This document shows positions 44,072 through 54,500 of a stretch of DNA of 64,000 nt, piece after piece. The stretch is from positions 2,604,001 through 2,668,000 of the forward strand of contig JBCAQO010000004.1 of the NCBI GenBank assembly GCA_039111635.1, written 5' to 3'. Source of the DNA: Heterobasidion occidentale. Lineage: Eukaryota; Basidiomycota; Agaricomycetes; Russulales; Bondarzewiaceae. The notes under the pieces were generated by a model. That model worked only from the letters and a program-made list of their open reading frames with translations. It was not told where the DNA came from and did not search any database. The first letter of the stretch is position 1. Every line of letters begins with the position of its first letter. The translations under genes and the position numbers were made by a program.

Positions 44072-44644
44072 CTGTGCTATTGGAAAAGTGTCCTGATTCT
44101 GTGGCCTGAGAGAATTGCCCCGGTACGGCGACGCACAACGGGGTGGTAGGCGGTGGGGCTTTAAGGGCGTGGAGAGAGGGGGCAGTCAGTGTGGCAGCTG
44201 TGGCCCGCCTATTTATTGTGAGTAGGGCGCAAACCACTGTGATCTGTTCCTGTTTCTTCCCGCTTGTTCCAATCGATTCCGCTCGCATTATGTTCGCAAG
44301 ACGCCACGCTATTAAGCGAGCATGTTGCCACAATGCCCGTTTCGCATATGCTTGGGGCGGCGGCGAGATTACCAGAGTCAAAGCGCGTCGAGGAATTGCA
44401 TGAGAGCCACACGTCGGCGGCAGCTTGGGCCATCCAGGAGTTGAAGATGGGTGTAGCAACAGCTGTGGAACTGTGAGCATTCGACACAGAGCGCTAGAGA
44501 AGCGCCGATGACGAAAGGGAGTCCGCGAGCCAAATTCTAGGTCAACAGAGGTGTTTTATATTGTACAGGAGATACACGCGACACAACAACTTACACGACT
44601 TCCAAGCTTCCCTGACTTAGAATTCACAAGGCCCTGATGGACAA
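44072..44644. other. Intergenic with two opposed small open frames
   Basis: The minus frame 44209-44487 (92 codons) and the plus frame 44264-44476 (70 codons, HMLGAAARLPESKRVEELHE) overlap. Neither matches a known family. The region must hold the promoter or 5' leader of the gene starting at 44071. Confidence 0.4.
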
Positions 44645-45559
44645 TCATGAGAAGACCGACTTTGGCCTCTGCACCTTCTCTCCATCAACCCATACGTCGA
44701 CTTTCTCGTCATAGAAGGCTGCGAATCCTCTGATCTCGGCGCATTCAAGCTGGGGAGTGCGGTACCACCAGACGATGTTCTCCCGCCTCTCTCCTGAGGG
44801 TAGGACGACGCTGTAGTAGTTCGCCACTCCCTGATGACCGACACAGTAACATGGCTATCAACAGGGCGGAAACAACGACGGATGGCTGAACACAAACCTT
44901 GTAAGGGCATGCCGTGGTCAAGTCTGTCGGTTCCAGGAGGTCGGTCCTAACATCCGTCTTGGGAATGTAGGTGCGCACGGGGAGGCCGGTTTCGAATAGC
45001 AGCCGAGGTTAGTAGTGTTCGCTACCTCCACTCCGTCGACTTCTACGCGAACGTGGCGGGACGACTGGGAGACATCGACACGCTAAATCCAGAGACAGGC
45101 CCCTCAATGCCCACAGTGTTCGCCGAGTAGGCTGCGCGGCTGACCTTGTAGGGATCCTTGGGATGCACGAATATCTGATCATCCTCTTCGAACCATGCAT
45201 CCATCTTACCGAAAACCAATTTCACAAGGCCTTTAAAAGCACCATCATTGTATACGAGGGCCGCCCCTTCGGCTCGTTTGTCGTCGACAACGATGTCGTA
45301 CGTTTCTGGCTTCGAGTTTGCAGGTTGTTGGAGATATTTTGTAGCGACCTCGGACGCAGCAAAGAAATAGCTAGGGTAGCGCTGGTGCTCCCACCTATGC
45401 GTGAAGAAAATATTGGCGACGAGCCTGATGGATAGAAGATGCAGAAACGTACACCAGCTTTGCTTTCTTGGAATCGACAATGAAGTGTTTATTGAAGAGC
45501 ACGCGCACGCGCTTCTGCGAGTCTTCGATGTGCCCAGCTGGAGGGAAAGGGACTGTCAT
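44645..45559 (-). CDS. DUF427 domain protein (one and a half copies)
   Basis: The ATG is at 45557-45559 (MTVPFPPAGHIEDSQKRVRV). The first part, VLFNKHFIVDSKKAKLV then WEHQRYPSYFFAASEVATKY, resembles the N-terminal half of a DUF427 domain. After a linker (YDIVVDDKRAEGAALVYND, DDQIFVHPKDPYK) a full DUF427 domain follows: RHVRVEVDGVEVAN, LLFETGLPVRTYIPKTDVR, TTACPYKG, ANYYSVVLPSGE, VWWYRTPQLECAEIRGFAAF and KVDVWVDGE. The stop is at 44645-44647. Four or five introns. DUF427 proteins are widespread in bacteria and fungi with no established biochemical role; the beta-rich fold hints at small-molecule binding. The gene shares a 185-bp divergent promoter with the phosphatase. Confidence 0.85.
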
Positions 45560-45744
45560 CGTTGTGCTGAGGATACAGTCGGACGCTGATTGCGGGGTAG
45601 TATTTGTACTGCGTGGAGGCGATGACTGATCAGAATCTCAGCGGGGTACCTCCGCGGTGATCTATCCTCAGCGACGATGACCAATCGCGTCCTTCCCTCG
45701 TCGTCCATCTGTCCTCGGCTCGAGCAGGCATTACTTTCCCAACG

Positions 45745-47217
45745 ATGGCCCTCCGGCCGTCCACCCTTTTAGCAATTCTCTGCGTCTTTGTCCCTCTCAT
45801 CTTCATCTCTGCGTTCTACCATCGCAACCCGCCATCTCTGAATGCCCGACTTGCATCGCAGCATAGTGACGTGTATGACACACCGTTCAGTGACGTGCGG
45901 AGGAGCAGAATTGTAGCGGTTGGAGATCTCCACGGCGACTTGGGGAACGCGCAGAAGGTTTTGGAGATGGCTGGTGTCGTCGACTCTTCAGGTGCGTGGT
46001 CTGGTGACGTGGATGTGTTCGTGCAGACCGGGGACATCATCGACAGGTGAGTTGCTGCCCGCCCTGCCTCGGCCCAAAGAGCTAATACGTTTTCGAGTTC
46101 GCAGGGGGGACGACACTATCCAACTTTTTTTGTGGATGGAGGACCTGCGTGTGCAGGCTGCGGAGGCTGGTGGACGCGTTTTGTCACACCTGGGCAACCA
46201 CGAGTGGATGAACGCCATCGGTACGTTTCATTTGCAATTCGCAACGATCTCCGTTTTTAACGTGGACATTTCCATATACAGGCGACTGGAGGTGCGGCCG
46301 GTTTGTCTATTCATAGAACCGCTCTGATCTCGCCGCAGATATGTCCCGCAGACCGAGATCAAGACCTTCGGCTCTGTCGCCGCCCGCCAAAAGATGTTGT
46401 CCACTGGTCGCATCGGACGTGCTTGGGCGTCCAACTACACCACGACCTCGCGCCTTCCACTCCACCCGTCCCTCGGCCCCCCCAACAGTGACTACCCTCC
46501 CGACTCATCTTCTCCTCTACGTGCACTGCCCTCCCCGCTCTCCCACGCCGCCTATTCTTTTGTGCACGGAGGCCTCGCGCCTACTTACGCACACCTCTCC
46601 CCCTTCCCCTCGGCCATCAACGCCATCGGAAAGTCCTTGCTGCAGAAGCTGCAGGGGCGCGCTCAGCAACCCCCACCCCATCCGCCAAACCCATATCCAG
46701 GGCTTCCGGCGAGCGCGACGAAGGACGAAAAGGCCCTGTACGAGTCTGACGGACCGCTGTGGTATCGGGGATGGGCACTTGGGAATGAAGATATGGTCTG
46801 CAAGGCTGTGGATAGTGTGCTAGAAAAGACGGGGACGAGGAGGATGATCATGGGGCACACGCCGGATTTCGAGGTCAGTGTCCAATTTACCCTCGAGATA
46901 CAGGAGCTCAAGCGCGAATCTATTCGTTCAGAGAATTGTATCGAGATGCGATGGCAAGATTATTATTATTGATACCGGTAGGTAACATTCGACTTTCCAC
47001 TACCAAGCAAATAACGACGCTTTTTTGACTTCAAGGAATATCACACGCATACGGAGGTGCCCTTTCGGCGCTGTCCATAGATTACTCCCTGGTTCCTCTT
47101 CCGGCCTCCGCCTCGGGAGAGAAGAGATGGCGGGAGAGGGAGGTCGTCAAGGCGCTATACGATGGCTGGCATGATGTGTTCGTGGACCGCGAGAGGGAAA
47201 TCTCTGGAGATTTCTGA
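45745..47217 (+). CDS. Shewanella-like calcineurin-type phosphatase
   Basis: The ATG at 45745 starts MALRPSTLLAILCVFVPLIF, a hydrophobic signal or anchor. The metallophosphatase motifs follow in order: GDLHGD (IVAVGDLHGDLGN), GDIIDRG split by an intron, GNHEWM, YSFVHGGLAPTYAHL and MIMGHTP, with IIIIDTGIS and YGGALSALSID at the C-terminus. The stop is at 47215-47217. All metal-binding residues of the PPP fold are in place. The spacing, the HGGL/GHTP pair and the N-terminal hydrophobic stretch fit the Shewanella-like (SLP) group rather than PP1/PP2A. A proline-rich insert (PPPHPPNPYPG) lies between the two halves. Likely membrane- or lumen-associated protein phosphatase; its substrates are unknown. 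Confidence 0.88.
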
Positions 47218-47732
47218 CGAGCTGTGTTTTTTTGTGGACTTTTTTACATGTGGTCTAGAGTAACTTATTCTGATTCTGTTATGATTGTGTGCGCCCTCGG
47301 AGGCGATGCTTACCCTCAGATCGTCGATGTGTGGATCGTGTATATACCACAAGCTGGGCGAAGGACTATGCTCCTCTGCATCGATCCTCGCATTGAAACC
47401 AAATGCACCGCTCTCCTGGCTGCAACTTACGTGTACAGATTTTCGCCGCAATTTGCACGCTTTCTCTTCAAACGCAAGAGACACTAAGATGCCATTGGCT
47501 AGGAGTCACTAGGTTTGTCCGGGGCAGGAGATCACTCATGCTCCCATCTCTTGCGAGCTGATCTGCATTCGTGATGTCCTCTACTTCCTTATCATACTTA
47601 TCCTGTCATTCCAACCCATTAGGATACTCTTGCGCCATCGCATTGAGTGCTGTTGTTTATGGAGAAACAGATTCAGGAACGCGTCGAGTCTTGGAACGGC
47701 CTTACAAATTACTTTTGTGTCAAATAAACATA
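47218..47732. other. Intergenic between phosphatase and tRNA-Thr
   Basis: The 3' region of the phosphatase. Small opposed frames (47155-47484 minus, 47224-47487 plus) show no known features. Confidence 0.5.
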
Positions 47733-47829
47733 TCCCTCTTAGCTCAGTTGGTAGAGCGCGTCACTAGTACTCCCTTGTCCGGATAATTACGTAATGACGA
47801 GGTCAGTCGTTCAAATCGGCTAGCGGGAA
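47733..47829 (+). tRNA. tRNA-Thr (anticodon AGT) with intron
   Basis: The acceptor stem TCCCTCT/AGCGGGA has one mismatch. The D arm is AGCTC-AGTTGGTA-GAGC, the anticodon stem CGTCA/TGACG, and the loop starts CTAGTA, giving anticodon AGT. An insert of about 25 nt follows base 37. The T arm is AGTCG-TTCAAAT-CGGCT. The acceptor mismatch and a first pair that is not G-C are unusual for tRNA-Thr, so it could be a weakened gene. Confidence 0.72.
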
Positions 47830-47944
47830 TGTTTTCGTTCTCTTTTGCTTGCTCCGTCCATCTCCAGAAGAGCCTAACACACTGACAGAGGTCACCGCTC
47901 TCTAATGATTGAAAATTGACATGCGCTTGACGAATATTTATCGA

Positions 47945-47995
47945 GTTCACTGCTGAGGGAGCTCAGTCAGCTGTTCAAATCTGTTAGGGGGCCAC
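47945..47995 (+). pseudogene. Possible collapsed tRNA relic
   Basis: AGCTCAGT (as in a tRNA A box) is followed after only five bases by GTTCAAATC (as in a B box) and then TGTTAGGGGG, as if the middle of a tRNA gene had been deleted. It lies about 130 bp downstream of tRNA-Thr. Confidence 0.35.
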
Positions 47996-48289
47996 CTAAC
48001 AAAGATGGCCATAGTGGCCAAGGTTGCCCTTGGTAGACGCTCCACCACTCAAACTTTTCGGAGTCTCAGATCTAAGACCGAAGCGGTGAGATAGCATTGA
48101 CGCCGTTCTTGTCCACGCGGCATCGGCGAAGCCAGTCAGCCTCGGGGGTGCTGACAGCAGACGCAGCCCGAGATCCATGAGCAATCGCGCTGAAAGGAAC
48201 TCAAAGCTTTGCTGACTGTAACCCACTGCAATGGAGCATAAAAGGTGGTAGCTTCGGGCTATCGATTCCACAACGCACGACCGTACATC

Positions 48290-49580
48290 ATGTCTCTCGT
48301 CCTCGTACGCACCGCGTTGTTCTATTCTGCACGTTGATGTACTAACATGCTCGACAGGTCACAGGAGCATCAGGATTTGTCGGCGCATACGTCGTCCACC
48401 AACTTCTGAAAGACACCACCTATCGCGTTCGAGGGTGAGCCCATATCTTCGTCAAGTAGCTCCTCTGCTCATTGCCGATACAGAACCGTTCGACCGGCCA
48501 AGGCGCCTGGATTGCGCGCCGCGTACGCCAAGTACGGTGATAGATACGAGGTCGTAGAGATTCAAGACTTGGCCACGTCCGACCTGACTGAGGCTTTCAA
48601 AGGTGAGCGAGATCTCTGCACTACCTGCGTTCGCGAGGTCCTGACACAATTAAATAGGCGTCGATGCACTCATCCACGTCGGCTCGCCTCTGCCGGGGGC
48701 AGCTGGACCAGAAGTCGTCCTCCAGAGTGCCATTGACGGGACCAGGCGTGTGTTAGACTATGCGCTTTCTGCCAAGGTGAAAAGGATCGTCTATACAAGT
48801 ACCTTTGGTAGCCTTCTGCATCCAGACGACACGTTTAAGGACAAGATCTTCACTGAAAACGGTCAGTCTGCCGTCAAACATCTCTCGATGATTCAGCTAA
48901 CGGCCAGCTTGAACACAGATTGGAACCCTCAGACACGTGAAGAGGTGCTGAAGCCAGGTACTCACCCCTGGGCAGTTTACACGGCATCAAAGGCGGTAGC
49001 GGAAAAGGAGATCTGGAAGTTCGCAGATGAGCACAAAGACGTCGACGTGACAACGAGTGCGTGCAACTCTGACCGCACAAGATAATGTTCCCGTATTGAC
49101 TCAGACAACGCAGTCCTCCCCTCTTTTGTGCACGGTCCCCATGCACCCGATCAAGTCGTCGACAATTTCACTGGCACGCCGGCCATCTTGTACTCCCTGA
49201 TTTCGGGTCCAAAGGGTCGCCCGGCACCCGGCCCTGATGTCCTTTCCCCCGCCATTGTTCACGTCGAAGATGTGGCTCGAGCACACGTCCTTGCACTAGA
49301 GGCAGCACCATCAACGGAGCGCAAGAGGATCCTTGTAAATGCCGACTATCTGTTGTGGAAGGACGCGGTGAAACATTTGGAAAAGGTGCGGCCCGAGCTC
49401 AAGGACCGTCTACCCAGTCTAGAAAATGCAGAGCCAGTCCCGGAGGCGTATGCCAAGTTTGAAACGAAAAATGCAGAGAAGTTTTTGGGGATCAAACAGT
49501 GGAAGAGTTGGCAGCAGATGGTCGAAGAGGGGATTGATGATCTGCTCGTCAAGGAGAAGGAGCTGGAATTGTCTGTTTGA
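48290..49580 (+). CDS. NAD(P)-dependent epimerase/dehydratase, dihydroflavonol-reductase-like (extended SDR)
   Basis: The ATG at 48290 starts MSLVL, joined across the first intron to VTGASGFVGAYVVHQLL, the Rossmann dinucleotide motif (GASGFVG). It continues YRVRGTVRPAKAPGLRAAYA, VEIQDLATSDLTEAF, VDALIHVGSPLPG, AIDGTRRVLDYALSAKVKR, IVYTSTFGSL, then the catalytic YTASK (HPWAVYTASKAVAEKEIW), PSFVHGPHAPDQVVD, VHVEDVARAHVLALEA and ILVNADYLLWKDAV. The stop is at 49578-49580. The Tyr and Lys of the YxxxK site are present. Fungal relatives reduce aldehydes, ketones or methylglyoxal with NADPH in the cytosol; the substrate here is not fixed by sequence. Five or six short introns. Confidence 0.9.
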
Positions 49581-49826
49581 CCAATGCTCGGCTTGTTTGT
49601 TTTGATTTTTGCAATCGCGTTGACCAGATGAAAGACCCGCCATTGGCCACGATGAATCAATTTGAATTCTCGAGAGATGACGTCACCGGTCACCGATCGC
49701 TCTCATCCGCCCAGAGGTCTTACGGCCTCATCTGGGCGGAATTGCAACAAGTTACGACGCCACCGACCTCGTATTGTTCTGCACAACCTCTCGAGCTCAC
49801 CAAACACCGTTCCTTGTAAGGTCAAC

Positions 49827-51319
49827 ATGCACTTGTTCTCTTCCAAATCCAAGCCCAGTGCGACCGACACTCTGGATAATGCGGCTGATACGGATGCATA
49901 TCCAGGGGGCCCCTCGCCTGACTCGACCCAGTTCATGGCCCAGAACGCATCTTCAATCAGCGATACTCATGGCGGCGGCAGCAGAGGGATAGATCAGGTC
50001 GACCAAACTCGTATAACAGATCCAGTGGACGAAATGCAACCGGGCTTCACGGCCGACCCGATTGACGAAGGTCTCTCAGGTGGTGCGGATGTAGCTCGAC
50101 AGCCTTCAGTGGCTGGCGCAGGATCGCCCCTTCCGACCAGACATGCGCTCACCGACCAACGCGGTTTCGGATCGTCATCTCATGCTGAACCACAGCCCCT
50201 GACCATTCAGGAGGAATCTGCAGGTCAAGTCGGCAATCCAGGCAATCCACTTGCGAATGACACGATGTCGAACGAGGGATCTGGATTTCAAACCGTTTGG
50301 CGTCCGGGATGATCCTAACGCAGCCATCGCCTCGCCTACCAATGCTTATGATGCGCAAAATGCTCCTATCACAGAGTCCAGTCCCCGCTCAGCCATAGCG
50401 CCTGCCCAGTATGATGCTCCCGTCTCTGGTGGATTGGCACGGAATGCGTCCGTCAGTCAACAGGCAGATGGGTTCCAGCAGGCATCCGTCGGAGTGAATA
50501 ATGCAGGCAAGACTGGCCTTGAGGATGCAAGCGGCGGTGCGTTTGTAGGAGGTGCCGCCACCGCTTCGATGGCGCAGCGGGAGATAGATCCCACTGTACA
50601 ACAAAGGATGTCAGCCGCGGACGAAGGGCTTGGGCAAAAGAGCAGAGCGAAGATCGCTAAAGAAGAACGTGAGTCGCTATTGTTGTTTGCTTGGCATTTG
50701 GTCCGAGTCGAATACTATGGCAGAGAAACATGGTCGGACGCTGTCAAAGGTCATCAGGAGTGAGGCAATGGCAGAGAAGCAAGCCCTTGAAGTCGCGATC
50801 AAGCAACTCGGAGAGATACAGAGGATACAGAAAGAGGCAGTCAAGGTATGTCTGCAACGGTCCCCAGAACGCCAAATGCTAACACGCAGAGCAGGAAGAG
50901 TCCCAGTCGCATACGATGCAATCCCGCGCACTCAGTGAAGCGCACAAATCCGAAATGCAGTTCATGGCCGCCCGCACTGCGCACGAACGTGGTCAAGCGG
51001 CGCTCAAGGCTGCTGAAGAGGCTCTCGAGGCGAGTCGGAAACATGCTCGAGAGACGACTGAGATGCTGCGGGACAAGATGGACGAGGTTGAAAGGTTGCG
51101 GATGATGAAACAAGCCGACGACAGAGAAGGGGCAGTCAAAATGAAGGCATTAGTCGGCGAAGTGAGCATTCCATCACGATCATGATATATGGCGGAGAAT
51201 TGACAAGAAATCTAGAAAAGTGGATTTAGCAGATTGCTCGGCAAAAGCACGTCTTGACTTCAGTCGGGAATCCGCATGTCGATGTCGGAAAAATAGTGTC
51301 TATCTTGTCCATGACGTGA
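49827..51319 (+). CDS. Low-complexity N-terminus, coiled-coil C-terminus, function unknown (one frame break)
   Basis: The ATG at 49827 starts MHLFSSKSKPSATDTLDNAA. The N-terminal 300 residues are hydrophilic and rich in D, P, G, S, Q. After an apparent frame change at about 50276-50278 (three G; two would read SNEDLDFKPFGV), the frame continues NAAIASPTNAYDAQN, QREIDPTVQQRMSAADEG and KSRAKIAKEER. Downstream exons are helical and charged: KVIRSEAMAEKQALEVAI, QLGEIQRIQKEAVK, QSRALSEAHKSEMQFMA, ARTAHERGQAALKAAEEAL and KHARETTEMLRDKMDEVERL, a clear coiled coil. The last exon is IARQKHVLTSVGNPHVDVGK, with the probable stop at 51317-51319. An upstream in-frame start (49662) is possible. No known domain. 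If the frame break is real the protein would end at 50312. Confidence 0.65.
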
Positions 51320-51506
51320 TTAGTTCATGTATGATAAACGTACCATGATCTCAGGGCCACGATAGCTGTAGTATTGTTTCTTCATGGCGAACTGAATCGA
51401 TGAAGGCGTAACATTAGCGTTCGAGAACCAGAATTTTGCACATGTGAACAAACCTCTCGGAGTCTATGCTAATACGTAGTCTCGTCGGAAGTTACAGGAT
51501 AGGTTT

Positions 51507-54500
51507 TCAGAAAGATAGTTGAGCTATCATCGCCCCTGCCTCTATGACCAAGCGTCGAAGTCGTTTGGAATGAGGGCCCTTCTTCAACCCGTGCGACAAA
51601 AGTTTGATGAGGGCGCTATACGCAGTCGGTTTCTGAGAAAAGATTGTGTGAAACGCCTTCGTTCCAAGCCTGATGTGCATGAGAAACCAGCAAATCCGAT
51701 TCTGTGAAGGGTTGCGTACCATATCAGTGATGCTTTTTGTACCCCACACCGTCCGGCATTCGCGAGCGCTACCTTATTTGACGCCTTATTACGCACTGTA
51801 GCATAGGTATAACGAATCACCTGTTGGATGGTGTCTATACAACCAACAATAAGTTGAGATGTGATTGTCAATTGCTCAGACATTTGACCAACGCACTGTA
51901 AATGAAGCTCGCATTCCGGTGAACATTCGTTCCCCAACACTTCAGGTAATGATGCATCTTCATGGCCACGAGCAAGAAGTTCTGGTACAAATTGAAGTAC
52001 ACAACGTGTTCGGAATTGAGGTCAGTGTCGCAATATATGATATGGCTTTTAGATTTCGCCAGTCTATGACGTACGTTCAACAAAGTATCAGAGGGTCGGT
52101 AGAGGATCGGTGTCTAGGTGAATACGCACTGCAGCATCTTGTTCAGAAAAGCCACCCCAGCTCGTCGGCCGCGTTCGACAGTCAACGAGTCGACCACGTC
52201 TACGAAAGAGGAATAAGCAAATGTATCCTAGGGTACTAGACAGCTCTCACAGGTGTCGTGGTATCGACCGTAGTCTGCGGTGACCGACAGATCGGACATG
52301 TTGATGAGGAATCCACACCAGGGGAATGCTATGAGGTGATTAGTCCGACCAGCACCTAACAAACGGTCAATGCACATACACCTCTGGTTTGGGCTCGTCA
52401 CATTCATGATCTGAGAATCATAATCAAAGTTGGTCAAAGTCTTCTCCCTCGATATGAAACACCCATATTCCGAGTGGCCTGCAGACGATTATCAGACAAC
52501 CGAAGGAATATGAACCGATTCAAGCACCTTTGTTCATTACGTTGAGGAAGTGCCTAGCCTTGGTTATATCGGTCGTGATGAAGAGGTAGTCATCGATCAA
52601 TCTCAATAGCACCTGTAACTCATGAGTCGTGCAACGAGAACGCATAATTCGAACGGACATACGCTTCCTTGATCTTTGGTGAATTTGAGATGTTCGCGCT
52701 CTAGGTCTCCGTAGAAAAAGGAACATAACAAGGCGGAGAGAACAGAGCCTTGAGGAATGCCCACAATCTGTCGATAATAGTCTTGGCCGATCTGAAGAGA
52801 TACAATATTCGAAACTGATTCATCTGCCATAAAAATACCATGTTACCTTGACTATATTCTCCGTGATATGTTCTTGTAGAAGTTCGAGAATCTCTTGCTT
52901 CTTAGAGAATGGGTACACAACCTGAAACAGTCTGAGACCACACGCGGAGTAGCGTCAGATTTAGGACCATACCTGATCGACAAAGATTGCATTTCTAAGC
53001 AAATCCGCCAGTTGCGATGCATAACGCACAAAATGTGGATGTTCATCTAGACAAGAGTTAAGTAAATGTACTCGATGAGATGAAAATTCCTTTACCACCG
53101 GATGTCGCTTTCTTTACAAACTTGCGTTTAATCTTCCCGGCGCCCTGCGTCACCTGCCCAAAACGTTGTAGCATGTATGAATCCTGGATTCGCCTCATAA
53201 GAGACATTGTTCCGCGTCTGCGCAGATACCAGAAATTTTACTCGCCTCGGATATAGCATCCTGTAGAATTTGCAACAGCTTTGTTTGTTCTATGGTATCA
53301 AAGCAGGCTTGAACATCTACTTTCACAAAATAAAGCTTCGGTCTGGGATAACGTCAACCTCTACTTTGACCACAGATTTTTAGGAGCTTACAATTTTCCA
53401 GCGGGGTTATCGAAAGCCAATCGCGATTTGTATGCTTTCAGCTGGCCATAGATCTCGTTGGGACCAAAGACTGATGATCCCAACAAGTGTGGCTGAGCAT
53501 TCTATGAACGGTAATCAATGGAGATACTCTTGAATCCGTTCGTTCCAACATAAAGAGGCATACCTTTTCATAAGTAAGAATCTGAAATGCAGCTTGTAGG
53601 ATGTTGTTGATGGATTGGTGATTTGACGCAAGCGATCCCTAATGTGTGTGAGGAATAAGTGACGACGCTATCGATGCAGTTCACACCTTTTGCTGAAGCC
53701 TCTTCCTTCTCAAATTTACTATGGGACGGACACCAGTATCCTTTGGCAACAGGCGAACAAAGAAAAGCCCAGTTTGCGTTGGCGCAGAATCTCTTCTGCT
53801 TCAGTCTTCTCGAATATTTTAGTCGCGACTCGCCTGAAACAATATAGATACCCCACGTACCTCCTCCAGCTTGAGAAATGTATTTGAGCTCAGACGTTCG
53901 ATCAACGGCGCACAAAGAGCCTGCCAGTCATCCTGCCGGAAGTAAAGGATTCGGTTTCGGAACGCTGAAGACTCGGTTGCGTAGAAAGACGTCTACAGGC
54001 GGCCGACATCAGTGCGTTACGCGGACGACACGGAATGAAAATTCTCACTCTTAACAAAGGCAAGAGAAACGAACTGAAGTACCAAAAGAGAAACTCTTCC
54101 AACAGCTCCCGTCGCTTCAAGGAGTCAGAGACAGAGGTATTTTTTCGAAGTTCATATGTTGCCTTGTTTAGCACCAGCCACTCGCATTCGGATGTGCTTA
54201 ATCCCTGTACGATCTGATGGACAGTCAAAGTCTCATAACGTCGAAATGTAATGAAGTTCTTGACAGCTATAGAAGAAAAGTCAGCGCGGGGTTTTTTTTA
54301 CTCGGAAACGACGTACAATTCATGACCAGCCTGAAATTCATGTCGGATCCCCAAAGCGCCTTCGGAATGACTACTTTTGTCACAAGAACAGCGTACCGAA
54401 AAACCTAACATGTATTTCAGCATCTGTTCTATCTGTTAGCGAAGTCAATGCTACCTCGAAGTGGCTGCATGTGAACTCGGTGAATCTGGGTTTCCTCTTC

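Noticed and set aside
52520..53340. Reverse-transcriptase motifs as a retrotransposon
   Set aside because: T motif, GQ-type N-terminus and TERT C-terminal extension surround the RT motifs, with no integrase, RNase H, gag or LTR; it is telomerase.
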